This document shows, piece after piece, positions 28,450 to 37,638 of a DNA stretch of 64,000 nucleotides; within the stretch, counting starts at the first letter, position 1, and the number at the start of each line of letters is the position of its first letter. The notes beneath the pieces were generated by a model. The model saw nothing but the letters and a program-made list of their open reading frames with translations. It did not search any database and was not told where the DNA came from. Both the position numbers and the translations under genes were made by a program. Source of the stretch: Beijerinckia mobilis (lineage in GTDB: Bacteria > Pseudomonadota > Alphaproteobacteria > Rhizobiales > Beijerinckiaceae); assembly GCF_000745425.1 (NCBI RefSeq), contig NZ_JQJH01000012.1, positions 1 through 64,000 on the forward strand, in the 5' to 3' direction.

Positions 28450-29301
28450 GCCGCAATATCAATCAGGCGTGGGGTCGGACTTATCTGATCCCTCGTTCAC
28501 GATAGCTGTCTTGGACCAGCGCAAGTTCATCGCGCGGCATGATCATTCCCACTTCAGTTGACCCAGATTACGGCCTGGAGCACCCTCCTCCCATTGGAAG
28601 CATTTGCGCCGCCCCTGCCATTCGACACCATCAATTAGTTCGGCATAAACCTCGGCCCTGGCTTCAGCCCCTCCTACCCCACGGAAGAATTGTCTTTTGA
28701 TGAGCCATGCTCATGAGGCTTCATGCATGCAGAAATTATCACATCAATTTGAACCGGCACGTGCCGCGAAAATTTTCATTCTCGTGCTGACCCGTTGCTG
28801 ATCAATTGGGCGTGTACACGTCGCTCTCTCATCCTCGACGATGACAGCTACGATCGCCCCCTTTGAATGCTCGTCATCCACCGAACCAGACATATTTCGA
28901 TGTTGCCGACCGGTTCCCGTTAAAAGATTTTCCAACAATTCTGAATGACTTAGCGGCTCCATACCATTGGAAATACGATTATTTTTTTGTAAATCGTTTC
29001 TGGATATCTCAAATATCTAGAACCTCCTTCTTTCAAACCCTCGAGATTCGGGCGCCCTGTCGCATTGAAAATCGTCTTGAAACCCGATGACACCCCGGTT
29101 CATATTACTGACGTCCGATGATGACAGTGATCCAGAGCTTATCGCCCCCGTTGCACGCCGAGCCGACAGGCGTACGCTTTAACATTCCTCATCAGCCGAA
29201 ACCGTCTCTTCTTGGGGAAAGGGGCGATTGTCATAGACGCCAGACGTCATGAGATCCTGTTTGCTTCGAGTGAGAATCATCCAGTCGAATTGGAGAGATC
29301 T
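28450..29301. other. Intergenic region
   Basis: About 850 bases. Small frames on both strands (for example 28744-28962 and 28863-29090) do not resemble known proteins. Nothing else recognised. Confidence 0.4.
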
Positions 29302-30429
29302 ATGGACCAGCCTAATTCTACTCCCACAGGAGAATCCCAAAGTTTCGACCTCCCCTTTTTCTGGCCTTTCGCCAAAACGGCTGTCGATCTGACCGAGCAT
29401 AATCTCGACGCCTGGACGAAAAATCTTGAGTTTTTCTCCGAGGAAGAAAAGTTCGAGGCGGTTCTCGAACCGCACCTTGCCACGGAAAACCGGCTCCGGC
29501 TCGATTTGCGGACGATGCGGTTTCGCGATTACTCAAAGCCGGATCCGAAAGGAATCCCAACGATTGTCGACGCGCCATACGCTGGACATTCCGCCATGAT
29601 CGCGGATTACCATAAAGGCCAGAGCCTTATGGAAACCTTGAGCGATAACGGCATTGATCATCTTTTTCTAATCGATTGGAAATCAGCAACCCCCGATATG
29701 AAAGATCTAGAGATCGATCAATATCTGGCCGAGATTAATGTATGTGTCGATGATCTCGGCGGGCGCGTCAATCTCGTCGGCTTATGTCAGGGCGGCTGGA
29801 TGTGTGCGATGTATGCGGCACGCTTTCCCGAAAAGGTTGCGAGTCTCGTCCTCGCCGGCGCTCCGATCGACACGGATGCGGGTAACGGCCCGATCAAGCA
29901 AATGGCCCAAAGCTATCCGGTATCATTCTACGAAGAACTGGTGCGGCTCGGCGGCGGGCTGATGCGTGGCCGTTTCATGCTGGCTGGGTGGAAGAACATG
30001 CATCCGGAGGAGCATTACTTCAAGAACTACATCGATCTCTATCAACATATCGATGATCCGGATTACATTTCGAAAGAGGAAACATTCCAAAGCTGGTATG
30101 AACATCCCATCGATCTGCCGGGACGCTGGTATCTTCAGGCCATTGTACAGCTCTTCAAGGAAAACCGTCTCGCCAAAGGTACATTCGTTGCGCTGGGCAA
30201 GACACTCAACCTGAAGTCCGTCACCTGCCCTGTCTATCTGCTCGCGGGAGAAGCGGACGACATCACGACCAAGGAACAGGTTTTCGACGCCGACAAGTAT
30301 CTTGGCACCGCACAGGATCAGATCAAAAAACAGCTTGTTCCCGGCGGTCATATCGGGCTTTTCATGGGATCACATACACTTAAGTCCGCCTGGCCGGGAA
30401 TAGCCACCTGGATCGCTCAGATACACTAG
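29302..30429 (+). CDS. PhaC-like alpha/beta hydrolase (polyhydroxyalkanoate synthase superfamily)
   Basis: A 375-residue alpha/beta-fold protein with a Cys nucleophile elbow, NLVGLCQGGWMCAMYAA (Cys162), like PHA synthases rather than Ser-type lipases. The putative Asp is in LLAGEADDITTKEQV and the His in VPGGHIGLFMG. DAPYAGHSAMIADYHKGQSL is the oxyanion-side segment. It is shorter than class I PhaC (about 580 residues) and lacks the long N-terminal domain, so it may be a class III-like or divergent synthase or hydrolase. Start ATG 29302 is preferred to 29212, because GGAGAG precedes it. No phaA, phaB or phaE nearby. Substrate unproven. Confidence 0.72.
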   Translation: MDQPNSTPTGESQSFDLPFFWPFAKTAVDLTEHNLDAWTKNLEFFSEEEKFEAVLEPHLATENRLRLDLRTMRFRDYSKPDPKGIPTIVDAPYAGHSAMIADYHKGQSLMETLSDNGIDHLFLIDWKSATPDMKDLEIDQYLAEINVCVDDLGGRVNLVGLCQGGWMCAMYAARFPEKVASLVLAGAPIDTDAGNGPIKQMAQSYPVSFYEELVRLGGGLMRGRFMLAGWKNMHPEEHYFKNYIDLYQHIDDPDYISKEETFQSWYEHPIDLPGRWYLQAIVQLFKENRLAKGTFVALGKTLNLKSVTCPVYLLAGEADDITTKEQVFDADKYLGTAQDQIKKQLVPGGHIGLFMGSHTLKSAWPGIATWIAQIH

Positions 30430-30491
30430 AGCGTTTCGGATGTTTGCGAACTGCTCCACCTGGAAAAGTTAGAGCATTAAATAATATAAAA

Positions 30492-30527
30492 ATGGATGAT
30501 CGCCCGATCCAACAGGCGATCATCCAT
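30492..30527 (+). terminator. 13-bp hairpin after the PhaC-like gene
   Basis: ATGGATGATCGCC (30492-30504) pairs perfectly with GGCGATCATCCAT (30515-30527). No strong T-run follows, but the position 60 bases after the stop codon suits a terminator. Confidence 0.6.
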
Positions 30528-30721
30528 CATGGTTTCATCTCGTACCGCGTTTTCATCCCGCCATGCCAGAGCATGAGAAAATTTGCTCTTTATGCCGATC
30601 TTCCGAACAGCAATGCGGAACACTCGTGATCAGTCGCAAATTTCCTCGTTGTCTTCGCCGTCATACTCGACACATCACAACCGAAAACACAGTCAGTCCG
30701 TCTTCTTTTCCCCTCTGGCCG

Positions 30722-30958
30722 TTATCGAGTTTCCGACTGAGGGTGGCGGTGAATATGTGGATTGATGGTCGGCACCTGTCTGCTCTTGGCCTGACCGCCT
30801 ACGGCATCGGAAGACGATTCCGAAGGTGAATATTGCGGTGCGTCACCTCTCATTTTTTCGAGCAAAGTCGCGAAGGGATCATAAGTTTCCGCTGCCAAAC
30901 CTTGGCCAATGACGAAGTTGGTACCGATAAGGACGGCGATGATGCTCAAAAATTTCAT
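30722..30958 (-). CDS. Small exported protein of unknown function
   Basis: A 78-residue product with a clear signal peptide (MKFLSIIAVLIGTNFVIGQG, cleavage likely after LAA). The mature part is about 54 residues, ETYDPFATLLEKMRGD followed by a Ser/Gln/Pro-rich, His-containing tail. GAGGAG stands 7 bases before the ATG. No family recognised. It lies alone, opposite in strand to the oxidation cluster that follows. It is called on the strength of the ribosome binding site and the signal peptide. Confidence 0.55.
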   Translation of the reverse strand: MKFLSIIAVLIGTNFVIGQGLAAETYDPFATLLEKMRGDAPQYSPSESSSDAVGGQAKSRQVPTINPHIHRHPQSETR

Positions 30959-31895
30959 AGAAGAACTCCTCGACCTTCAAGGCAAAACGCAAACATTCGG
31001 ACGAATACCAGACGCTGCTCGTTCAGAAGCCCCTCTTCCGATAAACCCGATATGCGAAAGCGCATCAGGCGTCGAAATAACGACGGCCTCATAAGCCCCC
31101 CCCTGGCATCAAGGTCGCATCTTCCTCGCCCCCGCGTTCCATAGTGTTGAAGCTTCGCTCCGTAATCGGAATGCAGAGCAATACTTCAATTCTCCACAAA
31201 TGCATTCGATGCATTCTGGAACGGGGCTGCTGCGCAGTTGATTTTCCGATGCGGAATATGTTCCGCCCAAAACTTCAGCATTTTGCCGCAACTTTTCCGC
31301 TCACTCCAATATAGGGACGACGCGCGTTTAGATAGAGTTATTTGAGCAAGACACCATTGCAAATGCCGCATGAAACCGAGCATCGATAGCTCTCTACCAT
31401 CAGCCAGCGGCTCCGTATTTGTGTCAGATAATTCTTCAACGACATCTCAATCACACCAAGTCATCATCAGCCATCAATGGATTTCCCGACAACCCATCTT
31501 GACCGTTGTTTTGAGAATCCAAGCCCACTCATCTCATAACTCAAGCTTTGCAACAAATTTTTACTGGTGCACCAAGATCTCTGTGAGGTCTTTCGCCCAG
31601 ATCGACGGGATAAATCTGCAAATCGGGAAAGTCGCCTGAAACCTCCCGTGACAAAGATCAGTTTCTGCCTCGATATAGTAAAGATCAAGCTGCTGCATGA
31701 CGCTCGCCATCGCCCCTTTCAAGCGGGAAAAATCAATAGGCGCGTCCTCTTCCCGGCAAAGCCGACGCGGCAGGCGTCGCCGAAATTGAGGACGTAGTAT
31801 CTCGCTACTACCTCCCCCCTCCGCGATGCAGATAAGCTTCTTGGCCAAATCATAAATATCAGGCGGTTCTGCCTGAGCCAGGGAGTAATTTGCCT
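30959..31895. other. Intergenic region before the cytochrome c gene
   Basis: About 940 bases. Two short dyads occur: AATGCAT-TCG-ATGCATT (31199-31215) and GCGGAA-TATG-TTCCGC (31251-31266). A minus-strand frame at 31561-31848 shows no family resemblance and no ribosome binding site. Promoters for the cytochrome gene should lie here; no sigma-54 type site was seen. Confidence 0.4.
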
Positions 31896-32309
31896 ATGGA
31901 CGGCAGACGTTTAGCGGTGGCTTGGCCGCTCTTTGCTGCAGCAGCCATCATTTTTCAGAGTGGACACGTCGTCGCCGAAGACGTGAGGCTCGATCCGATG
32001 GAAATTGGAAAGCAGCAGTTTCAGACGAGTTGCGGCACTTGCCACACAGCTGAGGAAGGGGCGGGTAATCGCCAAGGTCCCAATCTCCATTCCGTCTATG
32101 GCCGCAAAGTTGGAACAGCGCCGGATTACCATTATTCAGATGCGTTGAAATCCGGTGATTGGGTCTGGACGGAAGCGACACTCGATCCGTGGCTCACCAA
32201 TTCTCAAAAGGCCCATCCCGGAACTTTCATGAATTATCGTCAGGCGAATGCCGATAAACGGCAAACTGTCATCGCCTATCTCAAATCTCTCTCGAAAAAA
32301 GTCGAGTAG
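31896..32309 (+). CDS. Class I monohaem cytochrome c, exported
   Basis: Periplasmic electron carrier, 137 residues. A signal peptide (about residues 1-28, ending VVAED) precedes the haem site CGTCH (Cys46, Cys49, His50), and Met112 (PGTFMNYR) is the likely axial ligand. The GPNLHSVYGRKVGTAPDYHYS block is typical of the mitochondrial-type cytochrome c2 group. Start ATG 31896 has GGGAG upstream. The glyoxalase gene begins 5 bases after its stop, and the GMC dehydrogenase genes follow, so it is the likely electron acceptor for that dehydrogenase (inference). Confidence 0.9.
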   Translation: MDGRRLAVAWPLFAAAAIIFQSGHVVAEDVRLDPMEIGKQQFQTSCGTCHTAEEGAGNRQGPNLHSVYGRKVGTAPDYHYSDALKSGDWVWTEATLDPWLTNSQKAHPGTFMNYRQANADKRQTVIAYLKSLSKKVE

Positions 32310-32314
32310 TATCC

Positions 32315-32710
32315 ATGACCAAAGCTATCCATACAATGCTGCGTGTTCTCGAAGAAAACAGATCCGTTGCTTTTTACAACACAGCCTTTGGCCTGACGAT
32401 CGCCGACCGCTTTCCCTTCGATGGCTTTACACTCGTCTACCTGCGCAGTCCCGATGCCGATTTCGAGATCGAACTGACGATCAATCATGATCGGAAAGAA
32501 CCCTACAATCTCGGTGACGGTTACGGACATATTGCCTTTGTGACTGCCGATCTCGACAAGGAACATGCCCGGTTTGAGGCCAAAGGTCTCAAACCCACCG
32601 CAATCAAGGAATTTTTCCGTGAAGGTGGCCTGATGGCCCGCTTCTTCTTCGTCCAGGATCCTGACGGATATAAAATCGAAGTCCTGCAAAAACATGGGCG
32701 ATACCGGTAA
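32315..32710 (+). CDS. gloA: Lactoylglutathione lyase (glyoxalase I), VOC family
   Basis: Converts the hemithioacetal of methylglyoxal and glutathione to S-lactoylglutathione. The 131-residue protein carries all four metal ligands, His6 (KAIHTMLRV), Glu53 (FEIELTINH), His72 (GYGHIAFVT) and Glu122 (DGYKIEVLQK), nearly the positions of E. coli GloA (5, 56, 74, 122). It starts 5 bases after the cytochrome c gene. Its place between cytochrome c and an FAD-dependent dehydrogenase, next to propane oxidation genes, suggests it removes methylglyoxal formed from acetol; that link is inference. VOC paralogues with other substrates remain possible. Confidence 0.85.
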   Translation: MTKAIHTMLRVLEENRSVAFYNTAFGLTIADRFPFDGFTLVYLRSPDADFEIELTINHDRKEPYNLGDGYGHIAFVTADLDKEHARFEAKGLKPTAIKEFFREGGLMARFFFVQDPDGYKIEVLQKHGRYR

Positions 32711-32740
32711 CAGCCGTTTCCGTCGCCAAGCTAACATTTG

Positions 32741-32780
32741 CTCGACATTCCCCATGAGTGCTCGACATTCCCCATGAGTG
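32741..32780 (+). repeat. Exact 20-bp tandem duplication
   Basis: CTCGACATTCCCCATGAGTG at 32741-32760 is repeated without change at 32761-32780, between the glyoxalase gene and the dehydrogenase small-subunit gene. It may be a recent slippage duplication or a doubled protein-binding site. Confidence 0.95.
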
Positions 32781-32827
32781 ATTGTCGCGCAGAAGCAGAG
32801 GGAGAGTTCTCCGCGATCGAGAACACC

Positions 32828-32858
32828 AAATCCAGATGCATCGTGTTCATCTGGATTT
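32828..32858 (+). terminator. Hairpin before the dehydrogenase genes
   Basis: AAATCCAGATG (32828-32838) pairs perfectly with CATCTGGATTT (32848-32858) around a 9-base loop. It ends about 45 bases before the next start codon; it may end the cytochrome-glyoxalase transcript or act as a leader stem. Confidence 0.6.
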
Positions 32859-32903
32859 GAAATAATTAAGTAGCAAGATTAACATACACATCGGGAGGAA
32901 CGG

Positions 32904-33455
32904 ATGAGCATGCAAGGGGACCATCATACGAGCCCCGACGATCTTGATCGTCGACGCTTTCTTAAAGGATCCGCGTTACTTTCTACTTCAATGTTTATCG
33001 TCGGCACCGCGCTTATTCACCCGGGCGAAGGTTGGGCGGTCGAGGCCACCGGCCTGAAACCGGCGACAATGCAAACACTTATCAAGATGGCACGCGATAT
33101 ATATCCGCACGATCAGATTGCCGACAAATATTATGCCATAGCTGTTAAAGGCTACGATCAGAAAGCCACCCAGTCTTCAGATATCAAGACCCTCATTGAA
33201 AAAGGCGTTGCTCAGGTCGATCAAATCGCCAAGGAACGGCATAATCGCGTTTACACAGCAATCATTGACGAATCACCTCGCGTTGAAATTCTTCACGTGG
33301 TTGAAGGTGGTCCCTTGTTTACAATGCTACGTGCCGGCCTGATCGTTGACCTCTACAATCAAAAGGAGCTCTGGCCACTTTTCGGATATGAAGGCGAAAG
33401 CGCTTCCAAAGGCGGGTATATACGGCGCGGTTTCAACGACCTCGCGTGGCTTTGA
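32904..33455 (+). CDS. Tat-exported small subunit of a GMC dehydrogenase (gluconate 2-dehydrogenase subunit 3-like)
   Basis: A 183-residue protein with a twin-arginine signal, LDRRRFLKGSALLSTSMFIV (about residues 13-32), matching the RRxFLK pattern. The family pairs with flavin-containing GMC subunits that lack their own signal and are carried across the membrane with it. The core TLIKMARDIYPHDQIADKYY is the subunit 3 hallmark. GGGAGGAACGG precedes ATG 32904. The catalytic subunit gene starts 27 bases after its stop. Role in the cluster: export and perhaps stabilisation of the FAD subunit. Confidence 0.87.
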   Translation: MSMQGDHHTSPDDLDRRRFLKGSALLSTSMFIVGTALIHPGEGWAVEATGLKPATMQTLIKMARDIYPHDQIADKYYAIAVKGYDQKATQSSDIKTLIEKGVAQVDQIAKERHNRVYTAIIDESPRVEILHVVEGGPLFTMLRAGLIVDLYNQKELWPLFGYEGESASKGGYIRRGFNDLAWL

Positions 33456-33482
33456 GCGGATCACGTGGCAGGAGCAAAAATC

Positions 33483-35051
33483 ATGACATCATTTCCTCTC
33501 AATGATGACTCTGTCGTCGTGATCATCGGGTCTGGTGCCGGCGGTGGCACCCTGGGAACGGAATTGGCTCTTAAGGGTGTCAAAGTTGTCATCCTTGAAG
33601 CCGGTCCCCGTATCGAAATCGAAGATTTCATTAACGACGAATGGGCGTCGTTCGCGCAGCTCTCTTGGTCTGATAAACGTACGACATCAGGGAGCTGGCG
33701 GGTCCACAAGGATTTCCCCAATTTGCCTGCTTGGATCGTGAAAGCTGTGGGCGGAACCTCCATTCACTGGGCAGGTGCCTCGCTGCGGTTTCAAGACCAT
33801 GAATTCAAAGCCCGCACGCATTATGGAAATGTGGAAGGCGCCAACCTTCTCGATTGGCCTATTACCCTGGGCGAGCTGGCGCCTTATTACGAAAAGGCCG
33901 AGTTCAAAATGGGTGTCACGAGAACCAATGATATCCCCGGCCTTCCAGGTAATAACAATTTCAAGGTTCTCGAAGCTGGCGCAACGAAGCTCGGTTATAA
34001 GGAAGTCCACACTGGCCGAATGGCTATCAACTCCAGACCCCGCGATGGTCGCGGTAGCTGCCAGCAGATCGGCTTCTGTTTTCAGGGCTGCAAATCCGGG
34101 GCGAAATGGTCGACGCTCTATGCCGAACTCCCTAAAGGCGAAGATACCGGCAATCTTGAGGTGAGGCCCGAAAGCCACGTCCTCAGGATCGAACATGATG
34201 GATCCGGCAAGGTCACTGGAGTCGTTTACGCCGATAGCAACGGAAAGCATCAACTCCAGAAGGCCAGAGTCGTCTGCGTTGCCGGCAATTCGATCGAAAG
34301 TCCCCGAATCCTTTTAAATTCGGCGTCCAATCAGTTCCCTAACGGTCTCGCCAATTCATCCGGCCAGGTCGGGCGAAATTATATGCGCCACACAACCGCC
34401 GCCGTATTCGGTGTTTTCGACAAGCCGGTTCATATGTATCGCGGGACAACGATGGCAGGCATTGTGCGCGATGAAAGCATACATAATCCCGAACGCGGAT
34501 TTGTCGGAGGCTATGAATTCGAAACGATTTCAGTCGGCTTACCATTTATGGCTGCGTTCCTCGATCCCGGTGCCTGGGGCCGTAAATTCACCGCCGCACT
34601 CGACTCGTACCCAAATATGGCCGGCCTCTGGATCGTCGGCGAAGACATGCCGCAGGAAACCAATCGGATTACGCTCAACAAAGATATCAAGGACAAATTC
34701 GGTATGCCAGTACCGAACGTCCATTATGACGACCACAAAAATGATATCTCCATGCGTAACCATGCCTATAAACAAGCCACAGCTCTTTATGAGGCAGCTG
34801 GCGCCACTCATGTTTACCAGCAAACGCCCTATCCATCGACCCATAATCTCGGAACGAACCGCATGTCCGCCAATCCCCAGGACGGCGTCGTGAATAAGTT
34901 CGGCCAGACCCACGACATCAAAAATCTTTTTGTGTCGGATGGCTCTCAATTCACGACTGGCGCCGGCGAAAATCCGACATTGACTATCGTTGCCCTGGCC
35001 ATCCGACAAGCGGATTATATCGCGGGAGAAATGATGAAACGCACCATTTAG
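33483..35051 (+). CDS. GMC-family FAD-dependent alcohol/ketol dehydrogenase, large subunit
   Basis: Flavoprotein of 522 residues that oxidises an alcohol or sugar-like substrate in the periplasm. The Rossmann motif GSGAGGG (16-22) sits in VVVIIGSGAGGGTLGTELAL; AVGGTSIHWAGASLRF is the flavin-loop region; the C-terminal part has HNLGTNRM and GAGENPTLTIVALAIRQADY with the conserved Asn. It has no signal peptide, fitting co-export with the small subunit. ATG 33483 is chosen over GTG 33465 because AGGAG is well placed. A related flavoprotein next to the propane monooxygenase genes of Methylocella silvestris has, from memory, been linked to acetol or 2-propanol metabolism. I infer acetol or 2-propanol as substrate here; the exact one is unproven. 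Confidence 0.85.
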   Translation: MTSFPLNDDSVVVIIGSGAGGGTLGTELALKGVKVVILEAGPRIEIEDFINDEWASFAQLSWSDKRTTSGSWRVHKDFPNLPAWIVKAVGGTSIHWAGASLRFQDHEFKARTHYGNVEGANLLDWPITLGELAPYYEKAEFKMGVTRTNDIPGLPGNNNFKVLEAGATKLGYKEVHTGRMAINSRPRDGRGSCQQIGFCFQGCKSGAKWSTLYAELPKGEDTGNLEVRPESHVLRIEHDGSGKVTGVVYADSNGKHQLQKARVVCVAGNSIESPRILLNSASNQFPNGLANSSGQVGRNYMRHTTAAVFGVFDKPVHMYRGTTMAGIVRDESIHNPERGFVGGYEFETISVGLPFMAAFLDPGAWGRKFTAALDSYPNMAGLWIVGEDMPQETNRITLNKDIKDKFGMPVPNVHYDDHKNDISMRNHAYKQATALYEAAGATHVYQQTPYPSTHNLGTNRMSANPQDGVVNKFGQTHDIKNLFVSDGSQFTTGAGENPTLTIVALAIRQADYIAGEMMKRTI

Positions 35052-35075
35052 CAGCCAAATTTCCTCACATGACTT

Positions 35076-35122
35076 TGGAGCGTCTTTCATTAGATTTCCG
35101 TCACGGGACGCTCCACCTTTTA
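35076..35122 (+). terminator. Terminator after the dehydrogenase operon
   Basis: TGGAGCGTC (35076-35084) pairs with GACGCTCCA (35107-35115) across a 22-base loop, then CCTTTTATC. It follows the GMC gene by about 25 bases. The rest of the 400-base gap to the porin-like gene shows no other gene. Confidence 0.7.
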
Positions 35123-35461
35123 TCGCCCAGCACTAACGACTCGGCGAATGTTTTTCGTCAGCCGAACAAATATTTCCGCACTTTCCTCAGCGCGTATCTC
35201 GGCAATATTAGTAGATCGCGTTAGAGACCATGACATGTTCTTGTATCCACAAAGCCCGATTCATCGGCATGATTTGCTGCGCAAGACTGTCATCGCTCCT
35301 AATTGGCTCTTGACGAGCCCGTCTTCCAATGACATCGCGCGGCAATGCAGATAGAAAACTTATGCCATAATTAGTAATAACAGTATGTCATCTAAATGCG
35401 AAAACGCACACTAGCACAATAAAGAACAAAGTTGTTTTGCTCAGCATCCTGGGAGGGAGAG

Positions 35462-36958
35462 TTGATTAGATTCATCAAGTCAAAAAAGACACACAAATCT
35501 CTCCCGAAAATAATCACCTGTCTTCTCCTCTTATCCGGCTCCGGCTTCCTTTTCCTTCCCAATTCTGTCCGCGCTGATACGACGGACGAATTGTTGGATC
35601 AACTTAAACGTAAAGGGGTGCTGTCTACGTCTGAATTCAAGACTCTCAAGGAAAGACACAGAAGAGAATTACAGGCGCGACACGAAAAGTTACAAAGAAA
35701 CAACCAGGTTATTGTCGGTACGCGTAGTGGAAGAGGGCCTCTTGGGACACCTGACGATCATTACGTAAAGGCAGCTGACAAGGGGATTGGGCTACGGATA
35801 GGCGCGGTCGACGTGACTTTGAATGGAGCCGTTACCTTCTTCGCCACGCAGGCCTTCAACCCCTCTCATGGGCCTCAAGTGGACGGTTCCTTGATGACAA
35901 CGGGCGCAAACAATAGTTTCGCCATCCGTGGTGGTTTACCCCCGAGCCTTCTAATCCTGAGCCTTGCCACCAACCAAATGGGTTATGACCTTGGCTTTAC
36001 AGCCGGATTTTATACGGGCGGCACGAATGTCAATCCAGGTCTCTTAAACGCCAATGGTGTAGGCGCGGCAATTGGCCTTGGCACCCCCGGAATCGACGTG
36101 CGTCAGATTTTTGGCACCATCGGTTCGGCTGATTTCGGTACGGTGAAAATAGGACGTGATCTTGGTCTGTTCGCTGGCGACGCTATTTTCAGTGATGATA
36201 CGATTTTCGGAGCAGGTATTCCTTATTTTAATACAGCGCCACATAATTCCACGCTTGGACGTATCGGATATGGATATGTTTATGCTGATTATATACCGCA
36301 GATAAGCTATACGACGCCCAACTTCCAGGGATTTACCGCCTCTATTGGCGCATTTTCGCCGCTACAGATGTTCGATTTTACGGGCGACTCCGGTACGATG
36401 ACGAGCCATGATCAGCCCATGTTTCAAGGTCGCCTCAAATATGCCGGCGCTCTGACGGAAGGCGTCAAAGTGACGGCTTGGACGAGCGCTCTTACACAGC
36501 AGCATCGCGCGGAAATAGGTGACGCGATCAATCTCGCACCAGGTACGAATATTCGCGCTTTCGCGGTCGATGCAGGCACTAAATTCGAAATCGGACCGGC
36601 GAACTTCGTCGTTTCAGGATATTATGGCGTTGGCCTCGGTAATGTTGGCTTATTTTTTGATGGCATCACGGTCAACGGCATTAAACGAAAATCGTATGGT
36701 GGTTATGCGCAAGGTAGCTACATGATCACCGATCGTCTCAAAGTCGGTGGCAGCTATGGCATCAGCCTTTTGGAAGCTGTTTACGGTGATCCGACCACTC
36801 TCATTCGTTCCAGCGATGCCTATATTGGATTCGCCCGCTATAAATTGACAGACTGGTTCTCATTAGAAGCTGAGTTCATTCATACCACTCAGCGCAATCA
36901 GACTGGCAACGGATTTAGTAACAATGCAATGATTCTCGGATCCGTCTTTGCATTTTAA
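35462..36958 (+). CDS. Porin-like outer-membrane beta-barrel protein
   Basis: A 498-residue exported protein. From TTG 35462, with GGAGG at 35452-35456, it begins with a basic region and signal peptide ending SVRAD. A short coiled segment follows (DELLDQLKRKGVLSTSEFKT, then KERHRRELQARHEKLQR, about residues 42-85), then a Gly/Phe/Tyr-rich barrel with alternating strands and a C-terminal Phe, as in outer-membrane porins. The coiled N-terminus recalls trimeric porins and phosphate-selective porin-type proteins, but the family is not certain. Sitting between the dehydrogenase genes and prmA it may admit substrates of the pathway; that is inference. Confidence 0.75.
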   Translation: MIRFIKSKKTHKSLPKIITCLLLLSGSGFLFLPNSVRADTTDELLDQLKRKGVLSTSEFKTLKERHRRELQARHEKLQRNNQVIVGTRSGRGPLGTPDDHYVKAADKGIGLRIGAVDVTLNGAVTFFATQAFNPSHGPQVDGSLMTTGANNSFAIRGGLPPSLLILSLATNQMGYDLGFTAGFYTGGTNVNPGLLNANGVGAAIGLGTPGIDVRQIFGTIGSADFGTVKIGRDLGLFAGDAIFSDDTIFGAGIPYFNTAPHNSTLGRIGYGYVYADYIPQISYTTPNFQGFTASIGAFSPLQMFDFTGDSGTMTSHDQPMFQGRLKYAGALTEGVKVTAWTSALTQQHRAEIGDAINLAPGTNIRAFAVDAGTKFEIGPANFVVSGYYGVGLGNVGLFFDGITVNGIKRKSYGGYAQGSYMITDRLKVGGSYGISLLEAVYGDPTTLIRSSDAYIGFARYKLTDWFSLEAEFIHTTQRNQTGNGFSNNAMILGSVFAF

Positions 36959-37268
36959 CATACCGCTTTTGATCAACACACCGCATGCACGATGCATTAT
37001 GAAATCGTGTTAGAGAACTGAGCGGACAGACCAGAACAAGTAAATACGCTTCAAAGTCCATGAGAAACCCAAGTTGTCGCCCTACCCTCACTTCTAGGGC
37101 ACTGGCTCTACTTTATTTTCCTATGCTCGCCTCGGAGCAAATTGACACCTGTCGAACGGTGATCGGCTCTATCCAATAGTCGAAATTCCCGTTACCTCCG
37201 CCGCCAAACTCGCAGCGTGAGCTATGGTTCTGTTCAGATTTCCCGCACATTTCGGAAAATTCAAGCTG

Positions 37269-37285
37269 TGTTGCAAAACGCTACA
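37269..37285 (+). promoter_or_regulatory. Putative PrmR upstream activating site 1
   Basis: TGTTGCAAAACGCTACA, an imperfect dyad TGTWGC-N5-GCWACA. It is the near reverse complement (15 of 17 bases) of the site at 37337-37353. Centre 152 bases above the sigma-54 -24 element. Confidence 0.65.
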
Positions 37286-37336
37286 CGGATAATTCTAACA
37301 TATTGTCTTTACTTGTAATTATTTGCGACAGTTATT

Positions 37337-37353
37337 TGTAGCGTTGCGCAACA
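37337..37353 (+). promoter_or_regulatory. Putative PrmR upstream activating site 2
   Basis: TGTAGCGTTGCGCAACA, the same dyad pattern as site 1, 68 bases centre to centre from it and about 84 bases above the -24 element. Two matching dyads at this spacing fit an AcoR-type activator. Confidence 0.65.
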
Positions 37354-37427
37354 AGAAAGCCACTAAAACGACAGTTTGCAAATCAGAACATTTCCATATC
37401 ATATTGTATTTACTTATATTTTCTATC

Positions 37428-37443
37428 TGGTACGCATATTGCC
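37428..37443 (+). promoter_or_regulatory. Sigma-54 promoter of the prm operon
   Basis: TGGTACGCATATTGCC matches the -24/-12 consensus: GG at 37429-37430, GC at 37441-37442 with exactly 10 bases between, and the TTGC block. Transcription would start near 37454, about 185 bases before prmA. The cluster encodes its own sigma-54 activator, which supports the call. Confidence 0.85.
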
Positions 37444-37638
37444 GTTATCATAGTGGATGATAGCTCGGTTGTAGCTATCGTCGTGATGCAGGGTAGAAAA
37501 GCAATTAAGTCCTGAATGCACTCGAAGCCATCAGGGGTTTGGAGGCAAAGCGGGAAACGAAAATTCGAACGGCGTATCAACGTCGTAGCCTGCAGCGAAA
37601 TATCTGGACAAGCATGAACGAATGGGAGGAATGTCCTT

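Larger units (their letters stand above)
36959..37638 (+). promoter_or_regulatory. prmA upstream regulatory region
   Basis: A 680-base AT-rich stretch with no gene. It holds the two 17-bp dyads at 37269 and 37337, the sigma-54 promoter at 37428-37443, and a leader of about 185 bases before prmA. This arrangement is the standard one for a sigma-54 activator bound 80-180 bases upstream of its promoter. Confidence 0.8.

Noticed and set aside
31561-31848. Minus-strand gene of 95 residues before the cytochrome c gene
   Set aside because: Basic random-looking sequence, no ribosome binding site and no recognisable family; not strong enough to list.
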